Shown here one piece after another: positions 1 to 7,714 of a stretch of 29,957 nt of DNA. The notes under the pieces are model-generated. The model made no database searches and was not told the origin of the DNA. It was given only the letters and a program-made list of their open reading frames with translations. Position 1 is the stretch's first letter. Each line of letters opens with the position of its first letter. The stretch is from positions 1 through 29,957 of IMG/VR virus record IMGVR_UViG_3300006924_000099. One strand, given 5' to 3'. This DNA is from a virus. The position numbers were made by a program, and so were the translations under genes.

Positions 1-1362
1 AACGTATCAGTTAAAGAGGTTGACCCTAATGACTATTGGAATTTAGGAACAGGTTGGAGTATAGAAGATGGAAAATTAAAGTCTGATGGAACTATTAATG
101 TACTTGCTATTCAAGAAAATGTATTTAGTCAATCAGGAAGTACTTATAAAATAACGCTTGACGTAAATGTTGTAAGTGGTTCTTTAAGTACAAGAGTAAC
201 AATGGGAGATAGTGTTCATGGTTATACTACAATCTCCAATATAACTAGCGAAGGTAGTTACACTTTATATGCTACTGCTGTTGCAAATCAAGATAATTTA
301 AACTTTACAACTTTATCAGATAATACTGCCGTTTATACAATAGACAACGTATCAGTACAAGAAGTAAAAACAGATACACCTCGTATAGACTTTACAGATA
401 ATACTGATGGTCATTTATTACTTGAACCACAGAGTACTAATCTTGTTACTTATAGTGAGGATTTTAGCGAGTGGACTAAAACAGGTGGTACAACTGTAAG
501 CGCAACAAATATATTAAGTCCTAGTGGAGAAAATAATGGCACTAATATTTCAGGATTAAGTGGTAGTGGTGGAAATGATTTATACCTTATAACGGGACAA
601 GACCCAGCGAGTAAAACATATTCTGCATCAGTTTATTTAAAAGGAAATGGTACTTTGCGATTACAAATTTCAAACAATGTAAATCAAGGTATTGGAGAAA
701 TTATTACGCTAACAAGCGATTGGAAAAGACATACAGTTACTGGCACTTTTAATTCAACATCTGGTAATCTATCAGTTACACTTGATGATAATGGTGGAAC
801 TGCAACGGAATATAAAGTATGGGGAGCACAAATGGAACAACTATCCTACGCAACTTCTTACATACCTACTAATGGCTCAACGGTTACTAGAGATGCAGAA
901 ACTTGCACGGGTGCAGGTGAAGCGCAAGACTTTAATAGTGAAGAAGGAGTATTGTATGCAGAGATAGCTGCATTAGATGATTCAACAACAACTACAATAT
1001 TTTCTTTAAGCAATGGTACAAATGCAAATTCTTTATATATGGGTTTTTCATCGACATCTAACACTATACAAGCACAACTTGTAGTTGGTAATGTTGCACA
1101 AACTAACATGAATTATGTGGTTACTGATAGAACACAATTTAATAAGGTTGCAGTTTTATACCAAAACAATAATCACAAAATGTACATAAATGGCTCTGAA
1201 GTAGCAGTAGATACAAGTGGAAGCGTACCGAGTGCAAATACTTTTGACAGATTAAATTTTGATTTTGGTCAAGGTAGTTTTGATTTTTACGGTAAATGCA
1301 AAGCCATAAGAGTATATAAAAAAGCATTAAGCGATAGTGAACTAAAAACATTAACAAGTTAA
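1..1362 (+). CDS. Tail-fibre / receptor-binding protein, lectin-like (5' end missing)
   Basis: The frame is open from base 1, so the gene begins outside the window and the ATG at 202 is internal. The first residues, NVSVKEVDPNDYW, match the end of a module that recurs as DNVSVQEV at about 346-366; the stretch between them is one complete ~120-residue beta-rich module of a kind common in phage fibres. The rest starts with LLLEPQSTNL (from about 414) and includes YATSYIPT at 847-870 and an end reading ALSDSELKTL (from 1324). These are hallmarks of concanavalin-A/LamG-like phage fibre domains. The likely role is binding host surface glycans at the tail or as a head fibre. The lectin family is recognised; the exact position in the virion and the ligand are inferred. 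No catalytic motif is seen. Confidence 0.8.
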   Translation, partial: NVSVKEVDPNDYWNLGTGWSIEDGKLKSDGTINVLAIQENVFSQSGSTYKITLDVNVVSGSLSTRVTMGDSVHGYTTISNITSEGSYTLYATAVANQDNLNFTTLSDNTAVYTIDNVSVQEVKTDTPRIDFTDNTDGHLLLEPQSTNLVTYSEDFSEWTKTGGTTVSATNILSPSGENNGTNISGLSGSGGNDLYLITGQDPASKTYSASVYLKGNGTLRLQISNNVNQGIGEIITLTSDWKRHTVTGTFNSTSGNLSVTLDDNGGTATEYKVWGAQMEQLSYATSYIPTNGSTVTRDAETCTGAGEAQDFNSEEGVLYAEIAALDDSTTTTIFSLSNGTNANSLYMGFSSTSNTIQAQLVVGNVAQTNMNYVVTDRTQFNKVAVLYQNNNHKMYINGSEVAVDTSGSVPSANTFDRLNFDFGQGSFDFYGKCKAIRVYKKALSDSELKTLTS

Positions 1363-1373
1363 CAATTAATAAA

Positions 1374-1730
1374 ATGAATAAAATAGGTAAATACGAATTT
1401 ACAAACGAATCTACAGCTAAAAGTAAAATAGCTGCATTAGGCGCTGCTACAGATGATGACGGTAATACATACCCAACTCACAAGCATTGCATCGTTGAAT
1501 TAGGTAATATTGTAATCACGCCAGGTGATTATGATGAAGAAGGTAATGAACTCGAAGCTCCAGTGTTATCTGAGATGTATCACGTAGACGTATTGTGGAA
1601 AGATCTAACTATCAACGAAGATGGTGATTTAGATGGCGATCACGACGCTTGGGATGCTTACAAGGTAGATATTGATAGCGAAGGTGTTCACGGCTTCTTA
1701 GGATTGTCCTACGCGGACATGAAAGTGTAA
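1374..1730 (+). CDS. Conserved acidic protein of unknown function
   Basis: A 118-residue, strongly acidic protein starting 11 bases after the fibre gene. It contains a THKH segment, a DEDG-like acidic stretch (NEDGDLDGDHDAWD) and an aromatic end (HGFLGLSYADMKV). There is no signal peptide, membrane segment or catalytic motif. I recognise the general look of small proteins that follow tail-fibre genes in environmental phages but know no function. Its place directly behind the fibre would suit a fibre-assembly helper or small virion protein, which is inference only. The start is supported by the short gap to the upstream stop and the A/T-rich leader ending in ataaaATG. Confidence 0.8.
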   Translation: MNKIGKYEFTNESTAKSKIAALGAATDDDGNTYPTHKHCIVELGNIVITPGDYDEEGNELEAPVLSEMYHVDVLWKDLTINEDGDLDGDHDAWDAYKVDIDSEGVHGFLGLSYADMKV

Positions 1731-1740
1731 AGTATTATTA

Positions 1741-1755
1741 ATTAAATTAAATTAA
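1741..1755 (+). repeat. Three tandem copies of ATTAA in the leader of the coiled-coil gene
   Basis: ATTAA is repeated three times head to tail immediately upstream of the ATG at 1759. It is A/T-rich, unstructured leader sequence and contains no purine-rich Shine-Dalgarno tract. It may simply keep the start site unfolded. No regulatory role is shown. Confidence 0.4.
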
Positions 1756-1758
1756 ATC

Positions 1759-2040
1759 ATGGCAAAAAGAAAGACGCCAAAGGTGGCTAATCTCCGCCCA
1801 GAAAAAATTAGTGACGAGCAGTTACAGAAAATGCAGTCATTAGTTAAAGCGATAAGCTCCACTCAAAACGAAGTTGGAGTTTTAGAAACAAGAAAACACA
1901 ACTTACTTCATCAAGTGTTTGAGCTGCAAGATCTTCTAGCAAAACTTCAAGAAGAGTTACAGAAAGACTACGGCACCACAGATATTAGCATTGCTGATGG
2001 TAGTATAAACTACAAGGAAAATGGGCAAGCTGATTCGTAA
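1759..2040 (+). CDS. Small coiled-coil protein of unknown function
   Basis: A 93-residue protein with a basic N-terminus (MAKRKTPK), then a long helix from about residue 20 to 70 with heptad-like leucines and valines (LVKAISSTQNEVGVLETRK, then LLHQVFELQDLLAKLQEELQ), then a short beta-like tail. A coiled-coil dimer or trimer is the natural reading. Similar small helical proteins with a 'KDYG ... ISIADG' tail occur in many marine phages, without known function to my knowledge. Its last 20 bases overlap the next gene, which suggests joint translation. Membership of the small cluster between fibre and terminase is the only functional hint. Confidence 0.8.
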   Translation: MAKRKTPKVANLRPEKISDEQLQKMQSLVKAISSTQNEVGVLETRKHNLLHQVFELQDLLAKLQEELQKDYGTTDISIADGSINYKENGQADS

Positions 2041-2242
2041 AATAACTATAGGTAAAGATTACAAAATTGACGCTATGCACTATTCTGTTAATCAGGAAGT
2101 GTATGGTGGTCATACTATTTGTAATATATTAGAAGAAAAGGATAAATACAGCATATATATTAAAAAAGGTAACGACGTATTACCATGGAAAGATTTTAAT
2201 AAAAATATGGCTATATCAGTAGAATACAACCTACAGTATTAA
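2021..2242 (+). CDS. Small hypothetical protein, beta-rich
   Basis: A 73-residue protein that begins 20 bases before the end of the coiled-coil gene, in another frame, and ends in TAATG, sharing one base with the next start. It starts MGKLIRKITIGKDYK and has an alternating hydrophobic pattern (YSVNQEVYGG, then KYSIYIKK) suggesting a small beta fold. No motif is recognised. The tight overlaps at both ends argue that it is a real gene read by coupled re-initiation. The start could also be an internal methionine (MHYSVNQ), but the overlap-coupled ATG fits better. Confidence 0.7.
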   Translation: MGKLIRKITIGKDYKIDAMHYSVNQEVYGGHTICNILEEKDKYSIYIKKGNDVLPWKDFNKNMAISVEYNLQY

Positions 2243-2823
2243 TGAGAGCACTTAACGATTTTATTATAGAACCTAAAGGTGATCGCTATAATAATTCTGT
2301 AGACGTTGACGGCAAAAGCTTAATTACAAATACAGAAATATTCAGTCATCAACATGTGAATAGAGAAGCTGTAGTAATCGCTACGCCTGCATCTCACAAT
2401 ACTGAAATACAAGTTGGTGACACCGTAATAGTTCACCACAACGTATTTAGAAGGTGGCATAACATCAGAGGCGAAGAGAAAAACTCTAAAAGCTATTTTG
2501 AAGATAACAAATACTTTGTTAAAGAAGACCAAGTTTTTGCTTACAAGAGAAACAATAAGTGGAGATGTTTGAAAGGCTACTGCTTTGTAAAACCAATAAA
2601 ATCTACTGATATGTTTAGCGAAGCTAAAGAAAAGCCTTTAATAGGTGTGGTTAAGTATACAGATGGCTCTGTAGAGGTTGGTGATCTAGTTGGTTACACG
2701 CCTTGGAATGAGTATGAGTTTGTAATTGACAACCAAAGACTATATAGAATATTATCTAACGACATAGCAATAATATATGAATATCAAGGAGACGAAGAAG
2801 AGTATAATCCAAGCTGGGCATAA
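2242..2823 (+). CDS. GroES-like co-chaperonin with two tandem GroES-like halves (putative)
   Basis: A 193-residue protein, about twice the length of bacterial GroES. The N-terminal half opens MRALNDFIIEP, comparable to the GroES start 'IRPLHDRVIVK', and has EIQVGDTVIVHHN (VGD at residues 58-60) followed by a strand reading VKEDQVFAYK, matching the GroES order 'VKVGDIVIF ... ESDILAIV'. The second half repeats it: LKGYCFVKP at 110, VEVGDLVGYTP (VGD at 146-148), then ILSNDIAIIYEY near the end. GroES caps GroEL and helps fold proteins; phage versions such as T4 gp31 help fold capsid protein. No GroEL gene is in the window, so it would work with host GroEL. Function is inferred from pattern only. 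An unrelated beta-barrel protein is the main alternative. Confidence 0.65.
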   Translation: MRALNDFIIEPKGDRYNNSVDVDGKSLITNTEIFSHQHVNREAVVIATPASHNTEIQVGDTVIVHHNVFRRWHNIRGEEKNSKSYFEDNKYFVKEDQVFAYKRNNKWRCLKGYCFVKPIKSTDMFSEAKEKPLIGVVKYTDGSVEVGDLVGYTPWNEYEFVIDNQRLYRILSNDIAIIYEYQGDEEEYNPSWA

Positions 2824-3052
2824 AGCCGTTGAAGAGCTCATCAAAGTGGCTAAAGAGGCTATCGTTGATAGTGGCGATGATATTACTGCTGACAGACTTA
2901 AAAACGCCGCTGCGACGAAGAAACTCGCTATATTCGATGCATTCGAAATACTTAACAGAATACAAGAGGAAGAGGCGATACTCAATGGAAAGGAATCTGA
3001 GAAGAAAGAAGAACGCGTATTTAAAGGATTTGCTGAAGGAAGATCTAAATGA
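2777..3052 (+). CDS. Small helical protein just upstream of the large terminase; small-terminase candidate
   Basis: A 91-residue, mainly helical and charged protein (KAVEELIKVAKEAI; residues 38-70 form a second helical region, ending in KEEERVF-like charged residues). It overlaps the GroES-like gene by 47 bases in a different frame and shares ATGA with the terminase start (ATG at 3049, TGA at 3050-3052), a classic arrangement for coupled translation. Position directly before terL and the helical, charged make-up fit a small terminase subunit. No helix-turn-helix can be assigned with confidence, so this is a positional guess. Confidence 0.7.
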   Translation: MNIKETKKSIIQAGHKAVEELIKVAKEAIVDSGDDITADRLKNAAATKKLAIFDAFEILNRIQEEEAILNGKESEKKEERVFKGFAEGRSK

Positions 3053-5268
3053 GTTACGAACAGAAATTATATAAAATCGTTGAACCTATTAAGATCAACA
3101 CTATTAAAAGACTTAACAAGTCTAAGAAATGGGAGTATGGTTATAATAAGGAAAACGATATTGTAGTAATATCTAAGACTGGTCAAATCGGTGAAATATA
3201 CGACATACAGGGCTTGAAGATAGCTTTACCACCGGCACCTAAAAACGTATACAAGCATAATAAAAATAAATGGGTTCCATTTGAACAACCAAAAGAGTTA
3301 AGCAAGCTTAAGAGTATTTTTGACTGGAAAAACTATCCTGAAGAGCAAAAGGATAAATGGTACGATTATATAGATGAAGAATTTAAACGTCGTGAAGATG
3401 GTTTTTGGTTCATGAACGACGGGACACCTACGTACATAGTTGGTACTCATTACATGTACTTGCAGTGGACAAAAATAGATGTAGGTAAACCTGACTTTCG
3501 TGAAGCAAATAGATTATTTTTTATATTCTGGGAGGCTTGTAAAGCTGACGTTAGAAGCTACGGTATGTGTTACCTTAAAAACAGACGTTCTGGTTTTTCT
3601 TTTATGTCATCTGCTGAGACTGTAAATCAAGCTACAATATCTAGTGATGCTAGGTTTGGTATACTATCTAAGTCTGGTTCTGATGCTAAGAAAATGTTTA
3701 CTGACAAAGTTGTACCTATATCTATTAACTACCCTTTCTTTTTTAAACCTATTCAAGATGGTATGGATAGGCCAAAGACTGAGCTCGCTTACCGTGTCCC
3801 GGCTAGCAAACTAACAAGGCGTAAAATAACGTCAAATGAAAAGCTAGAAGAGCTAGAAGGTCTAGATACTACTATCGATTGGAAGAACACTGGAGACAAT
3901 AGTTATGATGGTGAGAAATTAGCTTTACTAGTACATGATGAGAGTGGTAAATGGGATAAGCCTGACAATATACTTAACAACTGGCGAGTTACAAAAACTT
4001 GTCTTAGACTAGGTAGCAGAATTATCGGTAAGTGTATGATGGGGTCAACAAGTAATGCTCTTGATAAGGGTGGTGAAAACTTTAAAAAACTATACAACGA
4101 CAGCGATGTCACAAAAAGAAATAGAAATGGTCAAACAAAATCTGGTTTATATGCTTTGTTTATTCCAATGGAATGGAACTTTGAAGGATTTATTGATGAA
4201 TATGGAAGACCTGTCTTCACTACTCCAGGACGAGATGTTTATGGACCAGACAGTGAACTAATAGATGTAGGTGTAATCGACCACTGGGAAAACGAAGTAG
4301 ACGGATTAAAAGACGACCAAGATGCTTTGAACGAATTTTATCGTCAGTTCCCAAGAACTACAGAGCACGCGTTTAGAGATGAAACTAAAAATAGTCTGTT
4401 TAACTTGACTAAAATATACGAGCAGATAGACTATAACGAAGGAACTAAAAGCTCTGCCGCTGTTACAACTGGAAGCTTTCAATGGGTTAACGGTGTTAAA
4501 GACACTCAAGTGATTTTTAACCCTGATCCAAGCGGTAGGTTTAAAGTAAGCTGGGTTCCAGATAGAAATCTGCAAAATAGAGTGATACTTAAAAATGGAA
4601 TAAAATATCCTGGAAATGAACACGTGGGCGCTTTTGGTTGCGATAGTTATGATATTAGCGGTACTGTTGATGGTAGAGGATCCAACGGATCTCTTCATGG
4701 ACTGACTAAATTTTCTATGGAATCAGCTCCAGCGAATACTTTTTTCCTAGAATATATTGCTAGACCACAAACCGCAGAGATATTTTTTGAAGATATACTA
4801 ATGGCTTGCATATTTTACGGTATGCCAATATTAGCAGAGAATAATAAACCAAGGTTGCTGTACTATTTTAAAAGAAGAGGGTATAGAGGATTTAGTATGA
4901 ATAGACCAGATAAAGTTTGGAACAAACTATCTACTACTGAAAAAGAAATAGGTGGTATGCCAAACTCTAGCGAGGATATAAAGCAAGCTCATGCTGCTGC
5001 AATTGAAATGTATATCAACGATCACGTTGGCATAAGTCAAGAGGGCGACTACGGCACGATGTACTTTAATGAAACGCTGAACGACTGGGCTAAGTTCGAC
5101 ATAAACAAAAGAACTAAGCATGATGCCTCTATAAGTTCTGGTTTAGCTATAATGGCTTGTAACAGGCACTTATATAAACCAAGACAAGATAGACAAGCGA
5201 ACAAAGTGAATATAAGTATGGCAAGATATACTAACGACGGTTTTGCGTCAAAAATTATTAAAAATTAA
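3049..5268 (+). CDS. terL: Terminase large subunit (packaging ATPase and nuclease)
   Basis: A 739-residue protein with the two terminase domains in order. The ATPase half has a Walker-A-like segment KNRRSGFS at residues 177-184, a Walker B LALLVHDE with the acidic pair D297-E298, and a coupling motif MMGST at 330-334. The C-terminal RNase H-like nuclease has acidic candidates D532 (GCDSYD), E597 (PILAEN) and D692 (KHDAS). It would drive DNA into the prohead through the portal and cut the concatemer. The Walker A segment lacks the usual lysine after the glycine, so an upstream Lys/Arg probably takes its place. The length is large for terminases and matches those of crAss-like and related environmental phages. 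The start overlaps the upstream stop, and the portal gene follows after two bases. Confidence 0.93.
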   Translation: MSYEQKLYKIVEPIKINTIKRLNKSKKWEYGYNKENDIVVISKTGQIGEIYDIQGLKIALPPAPKNVYKHNKNKWVPFEQPKELSKLKSIFDWKNYPEEQKDKWYDYIDEEFKRREDGFWFMNDGTPTYIVGTHYMYLQWTKIDVGKPDFREANRLFFIFWEACKADVRSYGMCYLKNRRSGFSFMSSAETVNQATISSDARFGILSKSGSDAKKMFTDKVVPISINYPFFFKPIQDGMDRPKTELAYRVPASKLTRRKITSNEKLEELEGLDTTIDWKNTGDNSYDGEKLALLVHDESGKWDKPDNILNNWRVTKTCLRLGSRIIGKCMMGSTSNALDKGGENFKKLYNDSDVTKRNRNGQTKSGLYALFIPMEWNFEGFIDEYGRPVFTTPGRDVYGPDSELIDVGVIDHWENEVDGLKDDQDALNEFYRQFPRTTEHAFRDETKNSLFNLTKIYEQIDYNEGTKSSAAVTTGSFQWVNGVKDTQVIFNPDPSGRFKVSWVPDRNLQNRVILKNGIKYPGNEHVGAFGCDSYDISGTVDGRGSNGSLHGLTKFSMESAPANTFFLEYIARPQTAEIFFEDILMACIFYGMPILAENNKPRLLYYFKRRGYRGFSMNRPDKVWNKLSTTEKEIGGMPNSSEDIKQAHAAAIEMYINDHVGISQEGDYGTMYFNETLNDWAKFDINKRTKHDASISSGLAIMACNRHLYKPRQDRQANKVNISMARYTNDGFASKIIKN

Positions 5269-5270
5269 AT

Positions 5271-7691
5271 ATGGCTGATTCAGTTATAAAAAGTTATTTT
5301 CCTAGTCAAGTAGTTAGTGACATCGAGAAAGTTAGTTACGACTATGGTATGAAGGTTGCTAAAGCTATAGAGAGCGAGTGGTTTTCTGATGGCTATAACA
5401 ACAGATACTTAAACAATCAAAACAACTTTCACAGGTTAAGGTTGTATGCTAGAGGCGAGCAGTCTATACAGAAATATAAAGACGAACTATCTATCAATGG
5501 TGACTTAAGCTACTTAAACCTTGACTGGAAGCCGGTACCTATTATATCTAAGTTTGTAGATATAGTTGTTAATGGTATAGCTGAAAGAACTTACGATATA
5601 AAAGCTTACTCGCAAGATCCGTTTGGCGTTCAAAAAAGAACAGAGTACATGCAGTCTATTATAGATGACATGAGAACTCAAGAAATAAATAACTTCGCAG
5701 AAGAGGCTTTTGGCGTTAATCTATACGCTAACGACCCTGAATCTTTGCCTAGAGATGAAGAGGAGTTACAGCTACACATGCAGCTTGATTACAAGCAGGC
5801 GGTCGAGATAGCTGAAGAGCAAGCCATAAACGTTTTGCTTGAAGGCAATAGATACGAACTTACTAAAAAAAGATTTTACTACGATTTAACTGTTTTAGGT
5901 ATTGGCGCTGTTAAAACTTCGTTCAACACATCTGAGGGGGTTGTAGTTGACTACGTAGATCCAGAAAACTTAGTTTATTCTTACACTGACTCACCTTATT
6001 TCGAAGACATATACTACGTTGGTGAAGTAAAAACCATACCTATTAACGAGCTTACTAAGCAATTTCCACACTTAACTCAAGAAGACTTAGAGGAAATAAA
6101 CAAGAATAGTGCTAGAGACGACGGTAGATATAATACTAGAATGTCTGGTAACAGTAGATACACTGACAACAATCAAGTATCTGTGTTATACTTTAACTAT
6201 AAGACTTATATGAACGAAGTGTATAAAGTTAAAGAGACTGGTACTGGAGCTGAAAGAGCTATAGAAAAAGATGACACGTTTAACCCTCCGCAAGATATGG
6301 AGGCTAACTTCAGCAAGGTTAGCAAGTCTGTAGAAGTTTTATACGAAGGTGCTAAAATATTAGGTACAGAGAAACTACTTAAGTGGGAGATGTCTAAGAA
6401 TATGATGCGCCCTAAAAGTGATTACACTAAAGTTAAAATGAACTATAGTATTGTCGCGCCTAGAATGTATAACGGTAAAATAGAATCTCTAGTTAGCCGT
6501 ATTACAGGTTTCGCTGATATGATTCAGTTAACGCACTTAAAGCTACAGCAGGTAATGTCAAGACTTGTGCCAGATGGAGTTTACTTAGACGCAGATGGTT
6601 TAGCCGAAATAGATTTAGGTAATGGAACTAACTATAATCCACAAGAAGCTTTAAACATGTTCTTCCAAACAGGTTCTGTTATTGGTAGATCAATGACTGC
6701 TGACGGCGATATGAATCCAGGTCGAGTACCTATTCAAGAAATATCAAGTGGATCAGGTGGAGCTAAGATGCAGAGTTTGATTGGTACATATAACTACTAC
6801 CTACAGATGATTCGCGACACAACCGGGCTTAACGAGGCTAGAGACGGTAGTACGCCAGATAAAAACGCTTTAGTTGGTGTTCAGAAGCTAGCGGCTGCTA
6901 ATAGTAATACCGCAACAAGACATATATTACAGGCTGGCTTGTTTTTAACAGCCGAGGTAGCCGAAGCTTTATCTCTTAGAATATCAGATATTATAGAATA
7001 CTCTCCAACAAAAGATGCTTTCGTTCAAGCTATAGGCGCTCACAACGTTGCTACGCTTGAAGAAATGTCAGAGCTACATCTATATGACTTTGGCATATTT
7101 ATAGAGCTTGCTCCAGACGAAGAAGAGAAAGCAATGTTAGAAAATAACATACAAGTTGCTATAGCTCAGAAGAACATCGACCTTGAAGACGCTATAGACT
7201 TGAGAGATATTAAAAACATCAAGCTAGCTAATCAATTATTAAAGATTAGGCGAAAAGAAAAGATGCAGAGAGATCAACAGCTTCAGCAGCAAAATATTCA
7301 AATGCAAGCTCAGGCCAATACTCAATCAGCACAAGCTGCGGCTCAGCTAGATATTCAAAAGCAGCAAGTTATAGCCCAGATGGAAGCTCAACTTGAGCAA
7401 ACTAAATCTCAGCTTAGACTACAAGAAACCCAAGCTGACGTTGAGTTTAAAAAACAACTGATGCAGATGGAGTTTCAAATGAACATGCAGCTAAAGCAGG
7501 CTGATGTTGAGGGTATGAAGACTAGAGAGAAAGAAAAAGAAGATCGAAAGGACGAAAGAACTAAAATACAAGCTTCACAGCAAAGTGAACTTATAGATCA
7601 AAGAAAAACAGGTGCTCCACCTAAAAAGTTTGAGTCTGCAGGTAATGATGTACTTGGTGGATTTGATCTAGGTGGATTTGAACCTAGGTAA
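5271..7691 (+). CDS. Portal protein with long glutamine-rich helical tail
   Basis: An 806-residue protein placed between terL and scaffold. Its N-terminus has the portal-like run LRLYARGEQSIQKYK and then PVPIISKFVDIVVNGIAERTY, typical of large podovirus-type portals. A ring of these would form the DNA gate at the capsid vertex, bind the terminase and later hold the adaptor. From about residue 660 to 770 the chain becomes a long Gln/Ala/Met-rich helix (QLQQQNIQMQAQANTQSAQA and onwards), comparable to the C-terminal barrel helix of P22 portal. It ends with a short Gly/Phe tail (GGFDLGGFEPR). No enzyme motif is present. Assignment rests on context, length and these family-like stretches. Confidence 0.88.
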   Translation: MADSVIKSYFPSQVVSDIEKVSYDYGMKVAKAIESEWFSDGYNNRYLNNQNNFHRLRLYARGEQSIQKYKDELSINGDLSYLNLDWKPVPIISKFVDIVVNGIAERTYDIKAYSQDPFGVQKRTEYMQSIIDDMRTQEINNFAEEAFGVNLYANDPESLPRDEEELQLHMQLDYKQAVEIAEEQAINVLLEGNRYELTKKRFYYDLTVLGIGAVKTSFNTSEGVVVDYVDPENLVYSYTDSPYFEDIYYVGEVKTIPINELTKQFPHLTQEDLEEINKNSARDDGRYNTRMSGNSRYTDNNQVSVLYFNYKTYMNEVYKVKETGTGAERAIEKDDTFNPPQDMEANFSKVSKSVEVLYEGAKILGTEKLLKWEMSKNMMRPKSDYTKVKMNYSIVAPRMYNGKIESLVSRITGFADMIQLTHLKLQQVMSRLVPDGVYLDADGLAEIDLGNGTNYNPQEALNMFFQTGSVIGRSMTADGDMNPGRVPIQEISSGSGGAKMQSLIGTYNYYLQMIRDTTGLNEARDGSTPDKNALVGVQKLAAANSNTATRHILQAGLFLTAEVAEALSLRISDIIEYSPTKDAFVQAIGAHNVATLEEMSELHLYDFGIFIELAPDEEEKAMLENNIQVAIAQKNIDLEDAIDLRDIKNIKLANQLLKIRRKEKMQRDQQLQQQNIQMQAQANTQSAQAAAQLDIQKQQVIAQMEAQLEQTKSQLRLQETQADVEFKKQLMQMEFQMNMQLKQADVEGMKTREKEKEDRKDERTKIQASQQSELIDQRKTGAPPKKFESAGNDVLGGFDLGGFEPR

Positions 7692-7714
7692 TTACTAATT
7701 TTATATTTTATATT

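Noticed and set aside
202-204. ATG at 202 as the start of the tail-fibre gene
   Set aside because: The same frame is open back to base 1 and the upstream residues match the fibre module, so this methionine is internal.
4306-4698. 130-residue open frame on the minus strand
   Set aside because: Antisense to the nuclease half of the terminase, with no motif and no separate leader.
7692-7714. Bacteroidota-type promoter in front of the scaffold gene
   Set aside because: The stretch is A/T-rich and has TATATTTT-like words but no TAnnTTTG with a matching -33 element.
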